Below, one piece after another: positions 27,563 to 35,380 of a stretch of 64,000 bases of DNA. The notes beneath the pieces are model-generated. The model was not told where the DNA came from and ran no database searches. It saw only the letters and a list, made by a program, of their open reading frames with translations. A program made the translations under genes and the position numbers. Source of the stretch: Tabrizicola caldifontis. GTDB taxonomy: Bacteria > Pseudomonadota > Alphaproteobacteria > Rhodobacterales > Rhodobacteraceae. Where the stretch lies: the NCBI RefSeq assembly GCF_004762095.1, contig NZ_SIJH01000013.1, positions 1 to 64,000 of the forward strand, written 5' to 3'. How positions within the stretch are numbered: position 1 is the first letter of the stretch; every line of letters begins with the position of its first letter.

Positions 27563-28198
27563 ATGACACATATTCCGAACGCCGGTCAGTCGGCGATCAT
27601 CGAGGAACTGGCCGAAGTCATTGTCGCCAACAAGGCATGGCTGTCCGAGATTGATGGCAAGATCGGTGATGGCGACCATGGCAGCAACATGGCCAAGGGG
27701 TTCGGCAAGGCTGCCGAACGTATCCACGGAAAGGACATGTCGCTGGATGCGGCAATGCTGGTCCTGTCCGATGTCCTGATGGGCGAGATCGGTGGTTCGA
27801 TGGGGCCGCTTTATGGCCTCATGTTCGAGGAAATGGCCGGTGCGTTGAAGGGAAGGGATGACATCGACGCCGATGCTTTTTCCGCCATGTTGCATGCCGG
27901 GCTTGCGGGCGTTCAGGGCGTAGGCAACGCCAAGGTCGGCGACAAGACCCTGATTGATACGCTGGTGCCCGCCGTCGCGGCCTTTGATGCGGCGAAGGGC
28001 AGGGGATTTGCCGCCGCATTGACCGAGATGGAAGCCGCTGCCGAACGGGGGCGCGACAGCACGATAGACCTTGTGGCCCGGATCGGGCGGTCCAGCCGCC
28101 TGGGCGAGCGTTCGCGCGGCGTTCTGGATGCCGGGGCCACGTCCTGCTGCCTGATCCTGACAAGCCTGGGCGCGTCCTTCCGGAAACGCCTTTCGTGA
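27563..28198 (+). CDS. DhaL-type kinase subunit (nucleotide-binding), copy 1
   Basis: The ATP/ADP-binding subunit, 211 residues. The metal-binding cluster is DGKIGDGDHGSN with Asp31, Asp36 and Asp38. GSMGPLYG and the nucleotide lid IGRSSRLGERSRGVLDAGA are conserved. With the preceding DhaK it would phosphorylate a ketose. Since no PTS phosphoryl donor (DhaM) is seen in the window, direct use of ATP is more likely than PEP-dependent phosphorylation. Confidence 0.88.
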   Translation: MTHIPNAGQSAIIEELAEVIVANKAWLSEIDGKIGDGDHGSNMAKGFGKAAERIHGKDMSLDAAMLVLSDVLMGEIGGSMGPLYGLMFEEMAGALKGRDDIDADAFSAMLHAGLAGVQGVGNAKVGDKTLIDTLVPAVAAFDAAKGRGFAAALTEMEAAAERGRDSTIDLVARIGRSSRLGERSRGVLDAGATSCCLILTSLGASFRKRLS

Positions 28199-28265
28199 GA
28201 GAGCCATGCCCGGCCAGGCGCAAGTCAGGCTTGAAACGGCAACTGCCTTCTGTCCATGTTATCGC

Positions 28266-28931
28266 ATGGCACAGATCACGGGCAGAGATATCGTAGACCT
28301 CTTCAGGCTGATCGCCCTGCGCCTTTCCGAAGGAAGAAGCGAGCTCGGTGCGCTGGACGGCGCGATCGGCGATGCCGATCACGGCAACTCGATGGCCGAG
28401 GGGTTTTCCGCGGTCGTACGCGCTACATCCGCAATGACGAACGCGGCACCGTTCGAATTGCTGATGGTGGCGGGGCGGTCGTTCCTTTCTGCCGTGGGCG
28501 CCACCACCGGGCCGCTATACGCCAGCGCCATGCTGGCCGCCGGGCGTGATCTGGAGGGGAAGGTCACGCTGGAACCGGCCGATGTGGTGCGGCTGGTTCC
28601 AGCCTTCGCCCGCGGGATCGCCGAGAGGGGCAAGGCAAGACCCGGGGACAAGACCATGATGGATGCCTGGGGCCCTGCGGCCAGGGCTGCAACGGATGCG
28701 CTCAACGCTGGCCTCGCACCTGCCCGCTGTCTGAGCCTTGCCGAAACAGCCGCCCGGGAAGGCTGTGACGCAACGCGGGCCATGGTCGCCTCGATCGGTC
28801 GTGCTGCCAGGCTTGGGGCCCGTAGCCTTGGGCATGTCGATCCGGGAGCAGCTTCTGCCGTGATCGTGATCGCCGCGCTGCACGAGTGGTTGGCCGACCA
28901 CGAGGCCGCAACGGCAGAGGGAAGCGGTTGA
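28266..28931 (+). CDS. DhaL-type kinase subunit, copy 2
   Basis: A second DhaL, 221 residues, diverged from copy 1 but with the same metal-binding cluster at the same positions (DGAIGDADHGNS; Asp31, Asp36, Asp38). It also has GATTGPLYA and the lid SIGRAARLGARSLGHVDPGAA. I chose the ATG at 28266 because it aligns with copy 1; an ATG at 28206 would add 20 residues. Its stop overlaps the start of the SorC-DhaK fusion by one base (TGATG), suggesting that this DhaL works with the DhaK domain of that fusion. Confidence 0.83.
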   Translation: MAQITGRDIVDLFRLIALRLSEGRSELGALDGAIGDADHGNSMAEGFSAVVRATSAMTNAAPFELLMVAGRSFLSAVGATTGPLYASAMLAAGRDLEGKVTLEPADVVRLVPAFARGIAERGKARPGDKTMMDAWGPAARAATDALNAGLAPARCLSLAETAAREGCDATRAMVASIGRAARLGARSLGHVDPGAASAVIVIAALHEWLADHEAATAEGSG

Positions 28932-31012
28932 TGGCGTCGGGGCTGGGCGGCAGGCCAGCGGATGACGCAGCAGTGAGGATGCCGCTCCGCTTCGGCGACG
29001 ACCCGCTGCTTTGGGCGTCGTGGCTCTATTACGAGGAAGGGCTGACCCAGGGGACCATCGCCGAACAGATGGGCGTGTCGCGGCCGACAGTGAATGCCTA
29101 TCTGGCCGAGGCGCGTGCGCGCGGCATCGTCAACGTCGAGATCTCGCCCGAGAAATTCAGCGGCCTGAGCATCGCGCAGTCACTGCGCGACCATTTCGGG
29201 CTGCAGGATTGTCTTGTCATCCCGACCGAAGGCGTCGAGCGCCCGCTTATCCCGCGCCTGGGCGAGGCGGGGGCAAGGGTCATCGCACGCATCCTGCGCT
29301 CCGGCGATACGCTGGCGGTGACCTGGGGCAGGACCGTCCTTTCGCTTGCCGATCAGATCGGACCGCTGGATCTAAAGGATGTGCGGGTGGTTCAGGCGAC
29401 GGGTGGCACTACCGCTAGGATTCCCTGGACCCCGGAAGCCTGCGCTTCGACCCTGGCCAAGGCCATAAATGCACGCGCCATCCCGATCTCTGCCCCTGCC
29501 ATCGTCTCCTCGGCTGAAGTCCGCGCCATGCTGATGCAAGAGGCCGTCCTTGCCGAGCAGCTGGCAATCCTTGCAGAGGCTGACAAGATCGTCATGGGCA
29601 TTTCGTCTCTGCGACCGGAAAGCACCATCCATACCAGCGGCTTTCTGGATGGCACGATGCAGCTTGCGCATTATCAGGACGCGGTGGGCAGCCTGGCGGG
29701 GCGCTTCATCTCGGCGCGGGGCGAGCCGGTGATCGGCCCCATGCATGATCGCACCATCGGCCTTACCCTGGACCAGCTTCGGCGCATTCCGCAGCGCATC
29801 GCCATCGCCGGCGGCCTCGACAAGGTTGCCGCAATCCTGGCTGCGCTTCGCGGCGGCTATGTCAGCATACTTGTCACCGACATTGCCACCGGTCGCGGCA
29901 TCCTGTCCGCCGAGGGCTACCGTGAACCGCCGCGCCGATCCGCGCCCCAGTCGGATGCGCCGCTTCCTGCGCGGATGGAAGTCAAGAAGTTCATCAACGA
30001 TCCGAAGGATGCCGTGGACGAGGCACTTCGCGGGGCCCTGGCTGCGCATGAGGATCTGATTGCTCCGGTGCCCGGCTCGACCCGCGCCGTCCGTGCGATC
30101 GATGGACCGCGGCCCGGCAAGGTTGCCGTGGTGATCGGTGGCGGTGCGGGCCACGAACCCGCCTTCTGGGGCTACGTCGGACCCGGTCTGGCGGATGCCG
30201 CTGCCGTCGGGAACATCTTTGCCTCGCCGCCGCCCGACCCCATCATTGCCGCGACCCGCGCGGTGCAGGGTGGTGCCGGCGCGCTTTTCATCTACGGCAA
30301 CTTTTCCGGCGATGTGATGAACTTCGACATGGCAGCCGAAGTCATGGAGGCCGAGGGCGTAACGGTCCGCTCCATCGTGACAACGGATGACATCGCCTCT
30401 TCCCCGATCGAACTGCGCACATCCCGCCGCGGCGTGGCTGGCAATGTGTTCACCTTCAAGATCGCGGGCGCGGCAGCTGCGCGGGGGCTTGCGCTGGACG
30501 CCTGCGAAGCACTGGCGCGGCATGCAAATGCGCGGACATACACGATGGGTCTTGCCCTGGAACCGTGCAGCCTTCCCGAAACGCGCCGGCCGACCTTTGC
30601 CCTCGGACCCGGAGATATGGAGATCGGCGTCGGCGTCCACGGCGAACCGGGCGTGGAACGCCGTGGCATCGAGAGAGCCGATGCCTGTGCCGACCTGCTG
30701 CTGGACCGCATCCTTTCGGAAATGCCCGCCAGTCGTGGAGACGAAGTGGCCCTGCTGGTGAATTCGCTGGGAAGCACGGTTAACTTCGAACTCTACATCA
30801 TTCTGAAGCGCGTCCGTCAGAGGCTTAAGGCACGGGGGCTTCGCGTGCATCGGACCTTTGTGGGGGCTTACTATACTTCGCTCGACATGGCGGGCGTATC
30901 CCTTTCCATGATGCATCTGGATCCCGAACTGAAGGAATTGCTCGATCATCCTTGCCGGTCGGCGGCGCTGACGATCCTGCCAGAAGAGCGGATCACCGCG
31001 AAGGCCACCTGA
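28931..31012 (+). CDS. SorC-type transcriptional regulator fused to a complete DhaK domain
   Basis: A 693-residue two-part protein. Residues about 17-330 form a SorC/DeoR-type regulator: helix-turn-helix TQGTIAEQMGVSRPTVNAYL (about 39-58), then the sugar-binding effector domain (VTWGRTVLSLAD, ADKIVMGISSL, IAIAGGLDKVAAILAAL). After a short Pro/Arg linker (about 335-348) residues about 350-680 are a full DhaK domain. It retains His408 (GGGAGHEP), Asp461 (YGNFSGDVMNF) and the ketose-binding His570 (GVGVHGEPG). All three residues that matter in DhaK are kept, so the domain should still bind a ketose and could catalyse transfer with the coupled DhaL copy 2. I infer a sensor-kinase-repressor that links operon control to the ketose or kinase state. 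DhaQ of Lactococcus, a DhaK paralogue acting as coactivator, is a distant precedent for sensing. Confidence 0.9.
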   Translation: MASGLGGRPADDAAVRMPLRFGDDPLLWASWLYYEEGLTQGTIAEQMGVSRPTVNAYLAEARARGIVNVEISPEKFSGLSIAQSLRDHFGLQDCLVIPTEGVERPLIPRLGEAGARVIARILRSGDTLAVTWGRTVLSLADQIGPLDLKDVRVVQATGGTTARIPWTPEACASTLAKAINARAIPISAPAIVSSAEVRAMLMQEAVLAEQLAILAEADKIVMGISSLRPESTIHTSGFLDGTMQLAHYQDAVGSLAGRFISARGEPVIGPMHDRTIGLTLDQLRRIPQRIAIAGGLDKVAAILAALRGGYVSILVTDIATGRGILSAEGYREPPRRSAPQSDAPLPARMEVKKFINDPKDAVDEALRGALAAHEDLIAPVPGSTRAVRAIDGPRPGKVAVVIGGGAGHEPAFWGYVGPGLADAAAVGNIFASPPPDPIIAATRAVQGGAGALFIYGNFSGDVMNFDMAAEVMEAEGVTVRSIVTTDDIASSPIELRTSRRGVAGNVFTFKIAGAAAARGLALDACEALARHANARTYTMGLALEPCSLPETRRPTFALGPGDMEIGVGVHGEPGVERRGIERADACADLLLDRILSEMPASRGDEVALLVNSLGSTVNFELYIILKRVRQRLKARGLRVHRTFVGAYYTSLDMAGVSLSMMHLDPELKELLDHPCRSAALTILPEERITAKAT

Positions 31013-31219
31013 CCGGCCCCATGGAAAGGACTGGGGAGTGATGCAGCGTCTGCCGGACGGACGCGGGCTGGCGACACGAGGAAAAGCCGCGTCAGCGAAA
31101 GCGGCACTGCGGCGCGCTGAAATGGGGGGCGACACGGTTCCGTCATGAAGCTGGAACCGACCCCTGCAGGTTACTGCCATGCCCCACCCCGCCGCGCAGG
31201 ATTACCGCGGCAGCAGAGA

Positions 31220-31259
31220 TTGACCTGAATTTTCGATCATTCTAGAAATATGGTATAAG
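31220..31259 (+). promoter_or_regulatory. AT-rich promoter/operator region of the first arsR-like gene
   Basis: TTGACC at 31220-31225 and TATAAG at 31254-31259 flank a palindromic centre TTCTAGAA (31240-31247), just upstream of the ArsR-type start. The spacing between the boxes is too long for a standard promoter, so box assignment is doubtful; the palindrome is a plausible autoregulatory site. Confidence 0.35.
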
Positions 31260-31270
31260 GGGATGATGCC

Positions 31271-31573
31271 ATGGATATCGACATTGCGGCCTCGCGCCTG
31301 GCCGCGTTGGGCAACCCGACCCGGCTGCGGCTGTATCGATTACTCGTGCGCGCCGGCGAGGCAGGGCTGTCCATGGGGCAGATCCAGGAAAAGTTGGGCA
31401 TTCCCGGCTCGACGCTGTCGCATCACTGCCGCGGCCTCGTTCATGTGGATCTGATCCAGCAGCAACGCGCGGGCACCTCGCTGATCTGCCGAACGAATTA
31501 TCCGGTGATGCGCGCGTTGATCGACGATCTTGCCGCGGAATGCTGCGCCGACGCTTGCGGCACAACGGAATGA
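31271..31573 (+). CDS. ArsR-family transcriptional regulator
   Basis: A 100-residue winged-helix repressor: AASRLAALGNPTRLRLYRLLV at the N-terminus, recognition helix around GIPGSTLSHHCRGLVHVDLI, and wing GTSLICRTNY. The C-terminus has clustered Cys (AECCADAC), which with Cys in the recognition-helix area could bind a metalloid. It is followed 319 bases later by an MFS gene on the same strand and lies near an ArsJ locus, so arsenic sensing is plausible but not proven. Confidence 0.85.
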   Translation: MDIDIAASRLAALGNPTRLRLYRLLVRAGEAGLSMGQIQEKLGIPGSTLSHHCRGLVHVDLIQQQRAGTSLICRTNYPVMRALIDDLAAECCADACGTTE

Positions 31574-31892
31574 CCCGGCATCATCACGTCTTCCCTGGCA
31601 AGCTCCCCGGCAGATGGGGGTCTGCGCAAGCCGCAGGGGCATTGCGACCCAGGGTCAGGCACAGAGCCAATTGCGCAGCACCGCGTTCTGCGGCGACCTG
31701 CAGAACAGGCCCCGCCGTCGGGATGTTGATCGCGTCATCCGGCCTGCCCGGCACACGGGGGCCCAAGCGTTACCGCGGTGCCGTTACGGGCATGCGTGGC
31801 CGTCGGTCTGCGGCAGGGCGCTTGCACGGCTGTGTCGATGCCGGCACAGCGGCCATTCCGGGCGGCAAGCATCAGCCCGCCAGGGGGTGCGC
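31574..31892. other. 319-base spacer without a recognisable gene
   Basis: Between the ArsR-type gene and the MFS gene. Frames are open on both strands but none reads as a known protein and codon patterns look random. It could be a decayed gene; I see no clear motif. Confidence 0.4.
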
Positions 31893-33053
31893 ATGGCGTT
31901 GACCCTGCCTGTTGAGCGGCGCGGATGGATCGTCGCGGCGCTGGGGGTGGCCCAGACCATCGGCTGGGCCTCCAGCTATTACATTCCGGCCGTGCTGGCT
32001 GCGCCAATGGCGGCAAGCTTCGGCCTGTCTCCGGTCTGGGTCTTCGGGGCGTTTTCCAGCGCGATGGTGGTCTCGGCCACGATCGGGCCCTGGGCCGGGG
32101 CGCGTATCGACCGGATCGGCGGGCGGGGCGTCCTGATACTGTCCAACCTGGTCTTTGCCCTGGGGTTGGGGCTTCTGAGCCTTGCCGCTTCGCCGGGGAT
32201 GCTGTTCCTCGGATGGGCAATCTTGGGTCTCGGCATGGGCATGGGGCTTTACGAGGCCGCCTTTGCCACCCTGGCCGGCATCTACGGCAAGGAGGCGCGC
32301 GGTCCGATCACCGGCATCACCTTGATCGCCGGCTTCGCCAGCACGGTTGGCTGGCCCTTGTCCGGGCTGATGCTGGCCACCTGGGGCTGGCGCGAGGCCT
32401 GCCTGGGCTGGGCGCTGATCCACCTCGGGCTGGCCCTGCCGCTGAACGCGCTGTTGCCGAAAGGGACGGAACGGATCGTGCCGACGGTGGCCGAGACCGC
32501 GGACGGCCCGCCGCCCTCGCGCCGGGCGTTGTGGCTGCTGGCCTTCGTCTTTGCGGTGACCTGGTTCAACTCGACCGCGATGGCTGCGCATCTGCCGGGC
32601 CTGTTGCAGGCGGCGGGGGCGAGCGGCGCCATGGCGATCGCCGCCGGGGCGCTGATCGGCCCGGCGCAGGTGGCCGCGCGAGTGCTGGAGTTCGGGCTTC
32701 TGCGGCGGTTCCATCCGCTGATCTCGGCCCGGCTGGCGGCCTCGGCGCATCCGCTGGCCGCCGTCTGCCTGGTCGGGTTCGGGGGGCCTGCGGCCTATGC
32801 CTTCGCCCTGCTGCACGGGGCGGGCAACGGGATCCTGACCATCGCCAAGGGCACCCTTCCCCTGGCGCTGTTCGGCGCGGCCGGCTATGGCGCGCGGCTT
32901 GGCTGGCTGAATGCCCCGGCGCGGGTGTTGCAGGCTGCCGCGCCGCTGATCTTCGGGGCGGCGCTGGCGGCCTGGGGGCTGCAGGCGATCTGGCTGACCG
33001 CGGGGATCGGAGTGCTGGCGACGCTGGCGCTTCTCGCGATCAGGCGCGGCTGA
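31893..33053 (+). CDS. MFS transporter, possibly arsenic-locus efflux
   Basis: A 386-residue major facilitator protein with about 12 hydrophobic segments: GWIVAALGVAQTIGWASSYY at the N-terminus, the A-like loop GARIDRIGGRGVLILSN, and a central loop around PPPSRRALWL. Its 3' end overlaps the convergent arsJ gene by 14 bases. Position between an ArsR-type regulator and an ArsJ operon suggests metalloid or organoarsenical export; the sequence alone does not name a substrate. The start at 31893 is chosen because upstream sequence is not membrane-like. Confidence 0.78.
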   Translation: MALTLPVERRGWIVAALGVAQTIGWASSYYIPAVLAAPMAASFGLSPVWVFGAFSSAMVVSATIGPWAGARIDRIGGRGVLILSNLVFALGLGLLSLAASPGMLFLGWAILGLGMGMGLYEAAFATLAGIYGKEARGPITGITLIAGFASTVGWPLSGLMLATWGWREACLGWALIHLGLALPLNALLPKGTERIVPTVAETADGPPPSRRALWLLAFVFAVTWFNSTAMAAHLPGLLQAAGASGAMAIAAGALIGPAQVAARVLEFGLLRRFHPLISARLAASAHPLAAVCLVGFGGPAAYAFALLHGAGNGILTIAKGTLPLALFGAAGYGARLGWLNAPARVLQAAAPLIFGAALAAWGLQAIWLTAGIGVLATLALLAIRRG

Positions 33054-34287
33054 GCCTGCGGGCTGACAGCCAGCTTGCCAGCGCCATGGCGCCTGCCGTT
33101 GCCAGGCACAGCGGCAGGCCGCCGATCTGGTAGCTGAGACCGGACAGAAGCGTTCCGACCAGCCGCCCCGCGGCATTCGCCATGTAATAGAAGCCCACGT
33201 CCCGCGTGATGCGCTCGGCCGATCCGAAGGCGAGGATCAGGTAGGAATGAACCGAGGAATTGACCGCGAAGACAAAGCCGAAGACCAGAAGCCCCCCGAT
33301 CAGCGTCGCCGTCAGCCAGGGCGCCGGCCCACCCGCCGCCCAGGCCGCCCCGGCCAGCAGGAACGGGATCGGCACCAGCAGTCCCGCCCAGAGGATCGCC
33401 TTGCGGGTCGTCTCCGACTCGGGCTGGCCCTTGGCGCCCAGAAGGCGGGGAGCCGCGGCCTGCACCGCGCCATAGGCGATGATCCAGAGCGCGAGGAAGC
33501 TGCCGATCAGGAAGAAGGCCGCGCGCCGGCCCTCGGGAGTGCCGTCGGACAGCACCGCCTGGAAATAGACCGGGACGCCGACGACGAACCACACGTCGCG
33601 GGCACCAAACAGGAACATGCGTGCCAGGCTCAGCCGGTTCACCCGCGCGTCCTTCGACCGCCAGCCGCCCCAGGCCTCGTCCGCCTTCATCCGCCCCGGC
33701 AGGCCTGCGGGCAGGAACAGGACAACCGCGATCAGGATAACGGCCAGCACCGCGGCCATCCCCCAGACCGCCGCCCGGAACCCCGCCAGCGCCAGAAGCG
33801 CCGCGCCAAGGAAGAAGCCCAGGCCCTTCACCGCGTTCTTCGACCCGGTGAGCAGCGCCACCCAGCGGAACAACCCGCCATCCTCTTTCGGGGCCAGCAG
33901 TTTCACGGCGGATTTCGACGACATCTTGGCCAGATCCTTGGCCACACCCGACACGCCCTGCACCGCCATCACGAAGACGACCGAGGCCGGGATCGACCAG
34001 CCGGGGTCAAGCTGCGCCAGCGCCACGAGGGCCCCGATCTGCAAGGCGAGCCCGCCATACAGCGTCGCGGCCAGGCCGAAGCGCGCGGCCAGCCAGCCGG
34101 CGGCGAGGTTGGTGACGATGCCGGCGACTTCATACAGCAGGAACAGCCAGGCCAGCTGGATCGGCGTGAAGCCGAGGCTGTTGAAATGCAACAGCACCAG
34201 CATCCTGAGCGCGCCGTCCGACAGCATGAAGGCCCAGTAGACTGCCGTGACGGCAGCATAGGCGCGAATGGGGTTCGGTGCGGTCAT
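33040..34287 (-). CDS. arsJ: ArsJ organoarsenical efflux MFS transporter
   Basis: A 415-residue MFS protein matching ArsJ, which exports 1-arseno-3-phosphoglycerate. Recognisable segments are RAYAAVTAVYWAFMLSDGALRM at the start, LHFNSLGFTPIQLAWLFLLYE, VSGVAKDLAKMSSKSAVK and LTGSKNAVKGLGFFLG. It is directly downstream of a GAPDH gene and an ArsR-ArsC fusion, the typical ars GAPDH-ArsJ arrangement. Start at 34287, 83 bases after the GAPDH stop. Confidence 0.92.
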   Translation of the reverse strand: MTAPNPIRAYAAVTAVYWAFMLSDGALRMLVLLHFNSLGFTPIQLAWLFLLYEVAGIVTNLAAGWLAARFGLAATLYGGLALQIGALVALAQLDPGWSIPASVVFVMAVQGVSGVAKDLAKMSSKSAVKLLAPKEDGGLFRWVALLTGSKNAVKGLGFFLGAALLALAGFRAAVWGMAAVLAVILIAVVLFLPAGLPGRMKADEAWGGWRSKDARVNRLSLARMFLFGARDVWFVVGVPVYFQAVLSDGTPEGRRAAFFLIGSFLALWIIAYGAVQAAAPRLLGAKGQPESETTRKAILWAGLLVPIPFLLAGAAWAAGGPAPWLTATLIGGLLVFGFVFAVNSSVHSYLILAFGSAERITRDVGFYYMANAAGRLVGTLLSGLSYQIGGLPLCLATAGAMALASWLSARRLSRA

Positions 34288-34314
34288 CGGCGGGGCCTGA
34301 GGCTGGCGGGCGGA

Positions 34315-34335
34315 CCGGGGGTTTTCCACCCCCGG
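34315..34335 (-). repeat. GC hairpin between arsenic GAPDH and arsJ
   Basis: CCGGGGG at 34315-34321 pairs with CCCCCGG at 34329-34335 around TTTTCCA. The minus-strand phrase TATCCTCCGGGGGTCCGGGG around it resembles a hairpin-forming intergenic repeat that I believe is common in Rhodobacteraceae. It lies inside the operon, so it is unlikely to be a full terminator. Confidence 0.4.
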
Positions 34336-34369
34336 ACCCCCGGAGGATATTTCGGAACGGAAGAAGGGG

Positions 34370-35377
34370 TCAGAGGCTGGATGCGACCATGCGCGCGATG
34401 TCGGCCAGCCGGCAAGCATAGCCCCATTCGTTGTCATACCACGCATAGACCTTCACCTGAGTGCCGTTGATGACCATGGTCGAGGGGCCATCGACGATCG
34501 AGGACCGCGGGTCGTTGGTGAAATCGCAGGAGACGAGCGGGCGCGTCTCGTAGCCGAGGATCCCTTGCAGCGGGCCTTCGGCGGCGGCGGCAAAGAGGGC
34601 GTTGACCTCTTCGGCCGTGGTGGGCCGCTCGACCTCGAACACGCAATCGGTCAGCGAGGCGTTCAGCAGCGGCACCCGCACCGCATGGCCGTTCAGGCGC
34701 CCCTTCAGTTCCGGGTAGATCAGCGTGATCGCGGTGGCGCTGCCCGTGGTGGTCGGGATCAGGTTCATCAGCGCCGAACGCGCCCGGCGCATGTCCTTGG
34801 CCGGGCGGTCCACGATGGTCTGGGTGTTGGTCACGTCATGGATCGTGGTGATCGAGCCGTGCCGGATGCCGAGGTTTTCATGGATCACCTTGACCACCGG
34901 GGCCAGGCAGTTGGTGGTGCAGGAGGCGGCGGTGATGAGGTTTTGCGATCCGTCATAGAGGTGATGGTTCACCCCATAGACCAGGTTCAGGGCGCCGCCG
35001 TCCTTGACCGGGGCAGAGACCACGACCTTCTTCACCCCGGCGGCGTGGTAGGGCGCGACCTTGGCGGCGGTCTTGAAGACGCCGGTGCAGTCGATCACCA
35101 GATCGACGCCCAGTTCGCCCAGCGGCAGGGCCTCGATGGTCTTTTCATGGGTCAGGCGGATCCTCTGCCCGCCCAGCACCAGGGCGCCGTCTGCGGCCGA
35201 AACCGGGGTATGCCAGCGGCCGTGGACACTGTCGAACTCCAGCAGCAGCGCGTGCTGTTCGGCATCGCCGACCGGATCGTTCAGCAGCACGATCTCGCCG
35301 CCCGCACCGGTGTCGATCAGGTCGCGCAGGACGAGTTTTCCGATCCGGCCAAGGCCGTTGAGTGCGATCCGGGCCAT
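34370..35377 (-). CDS. ArsJ-associated glyceraldehyde-3-phosphate dehydrogenase
   Basis: A 335-residue type I GAPDH: NAD-binding [19 protein letters not shown], catalytic Cys153 in [10 protein letters not shown] with His180 (TIHD), and the C-terminal [10 protein letters not shown]. With arsenate in place of phosphate such enzymes make 1-arseno-3-phosphoglycerate, which ArsJ exports. The genomic setting, three bases after the ArsR-ArsC fusion and before arsJ, argues for arsenic detoxification and against a glycolytic role. Confidence 0.92.
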   Translation of the reverse strand: MARIALNGLGRIGKLVLRDLIDTGAGGEIVLLNDPVGDAEQHALLLEFDSVHGRWHTPVSAADGALVLGGQRIRLTHEKTIEALPLGELGVDLVIDCTGVFKTAAKVAPYHAAGVKKVVVSAPVKDGGALNLVYGVNHHLYDGSQNLITAASCTTNCLAPVVKVIHENLGIRHGSITTIHDVTNTQTIVDRPAKDMRRARSALMNLIPTTTGSATAITLIYPELKGRLNGHAVRVPLLNASLTDCVFEVERPTTAEEVNALFAAAAEGPLQGILGYETRPLVSCDFTNDPRSSIVDGPSTMVINGTQVKVYAWYDNEWGYACRLADIARMVASSL

Positions 35378-35380
35378 GGC

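Noticed and set aside
29372-31180. Long open frame (602 codons) antisense to the SorC-DhaK gene
   Set aside because: The sense strand has conserved catalytic motifs through this whole stretch.
34370-35377. Housekeeping glycolytic GAPDH
   Set aside because: Placement between an ArsR-ArsC fusion and arsJ on one transcript makes the arsenic role far more likely.
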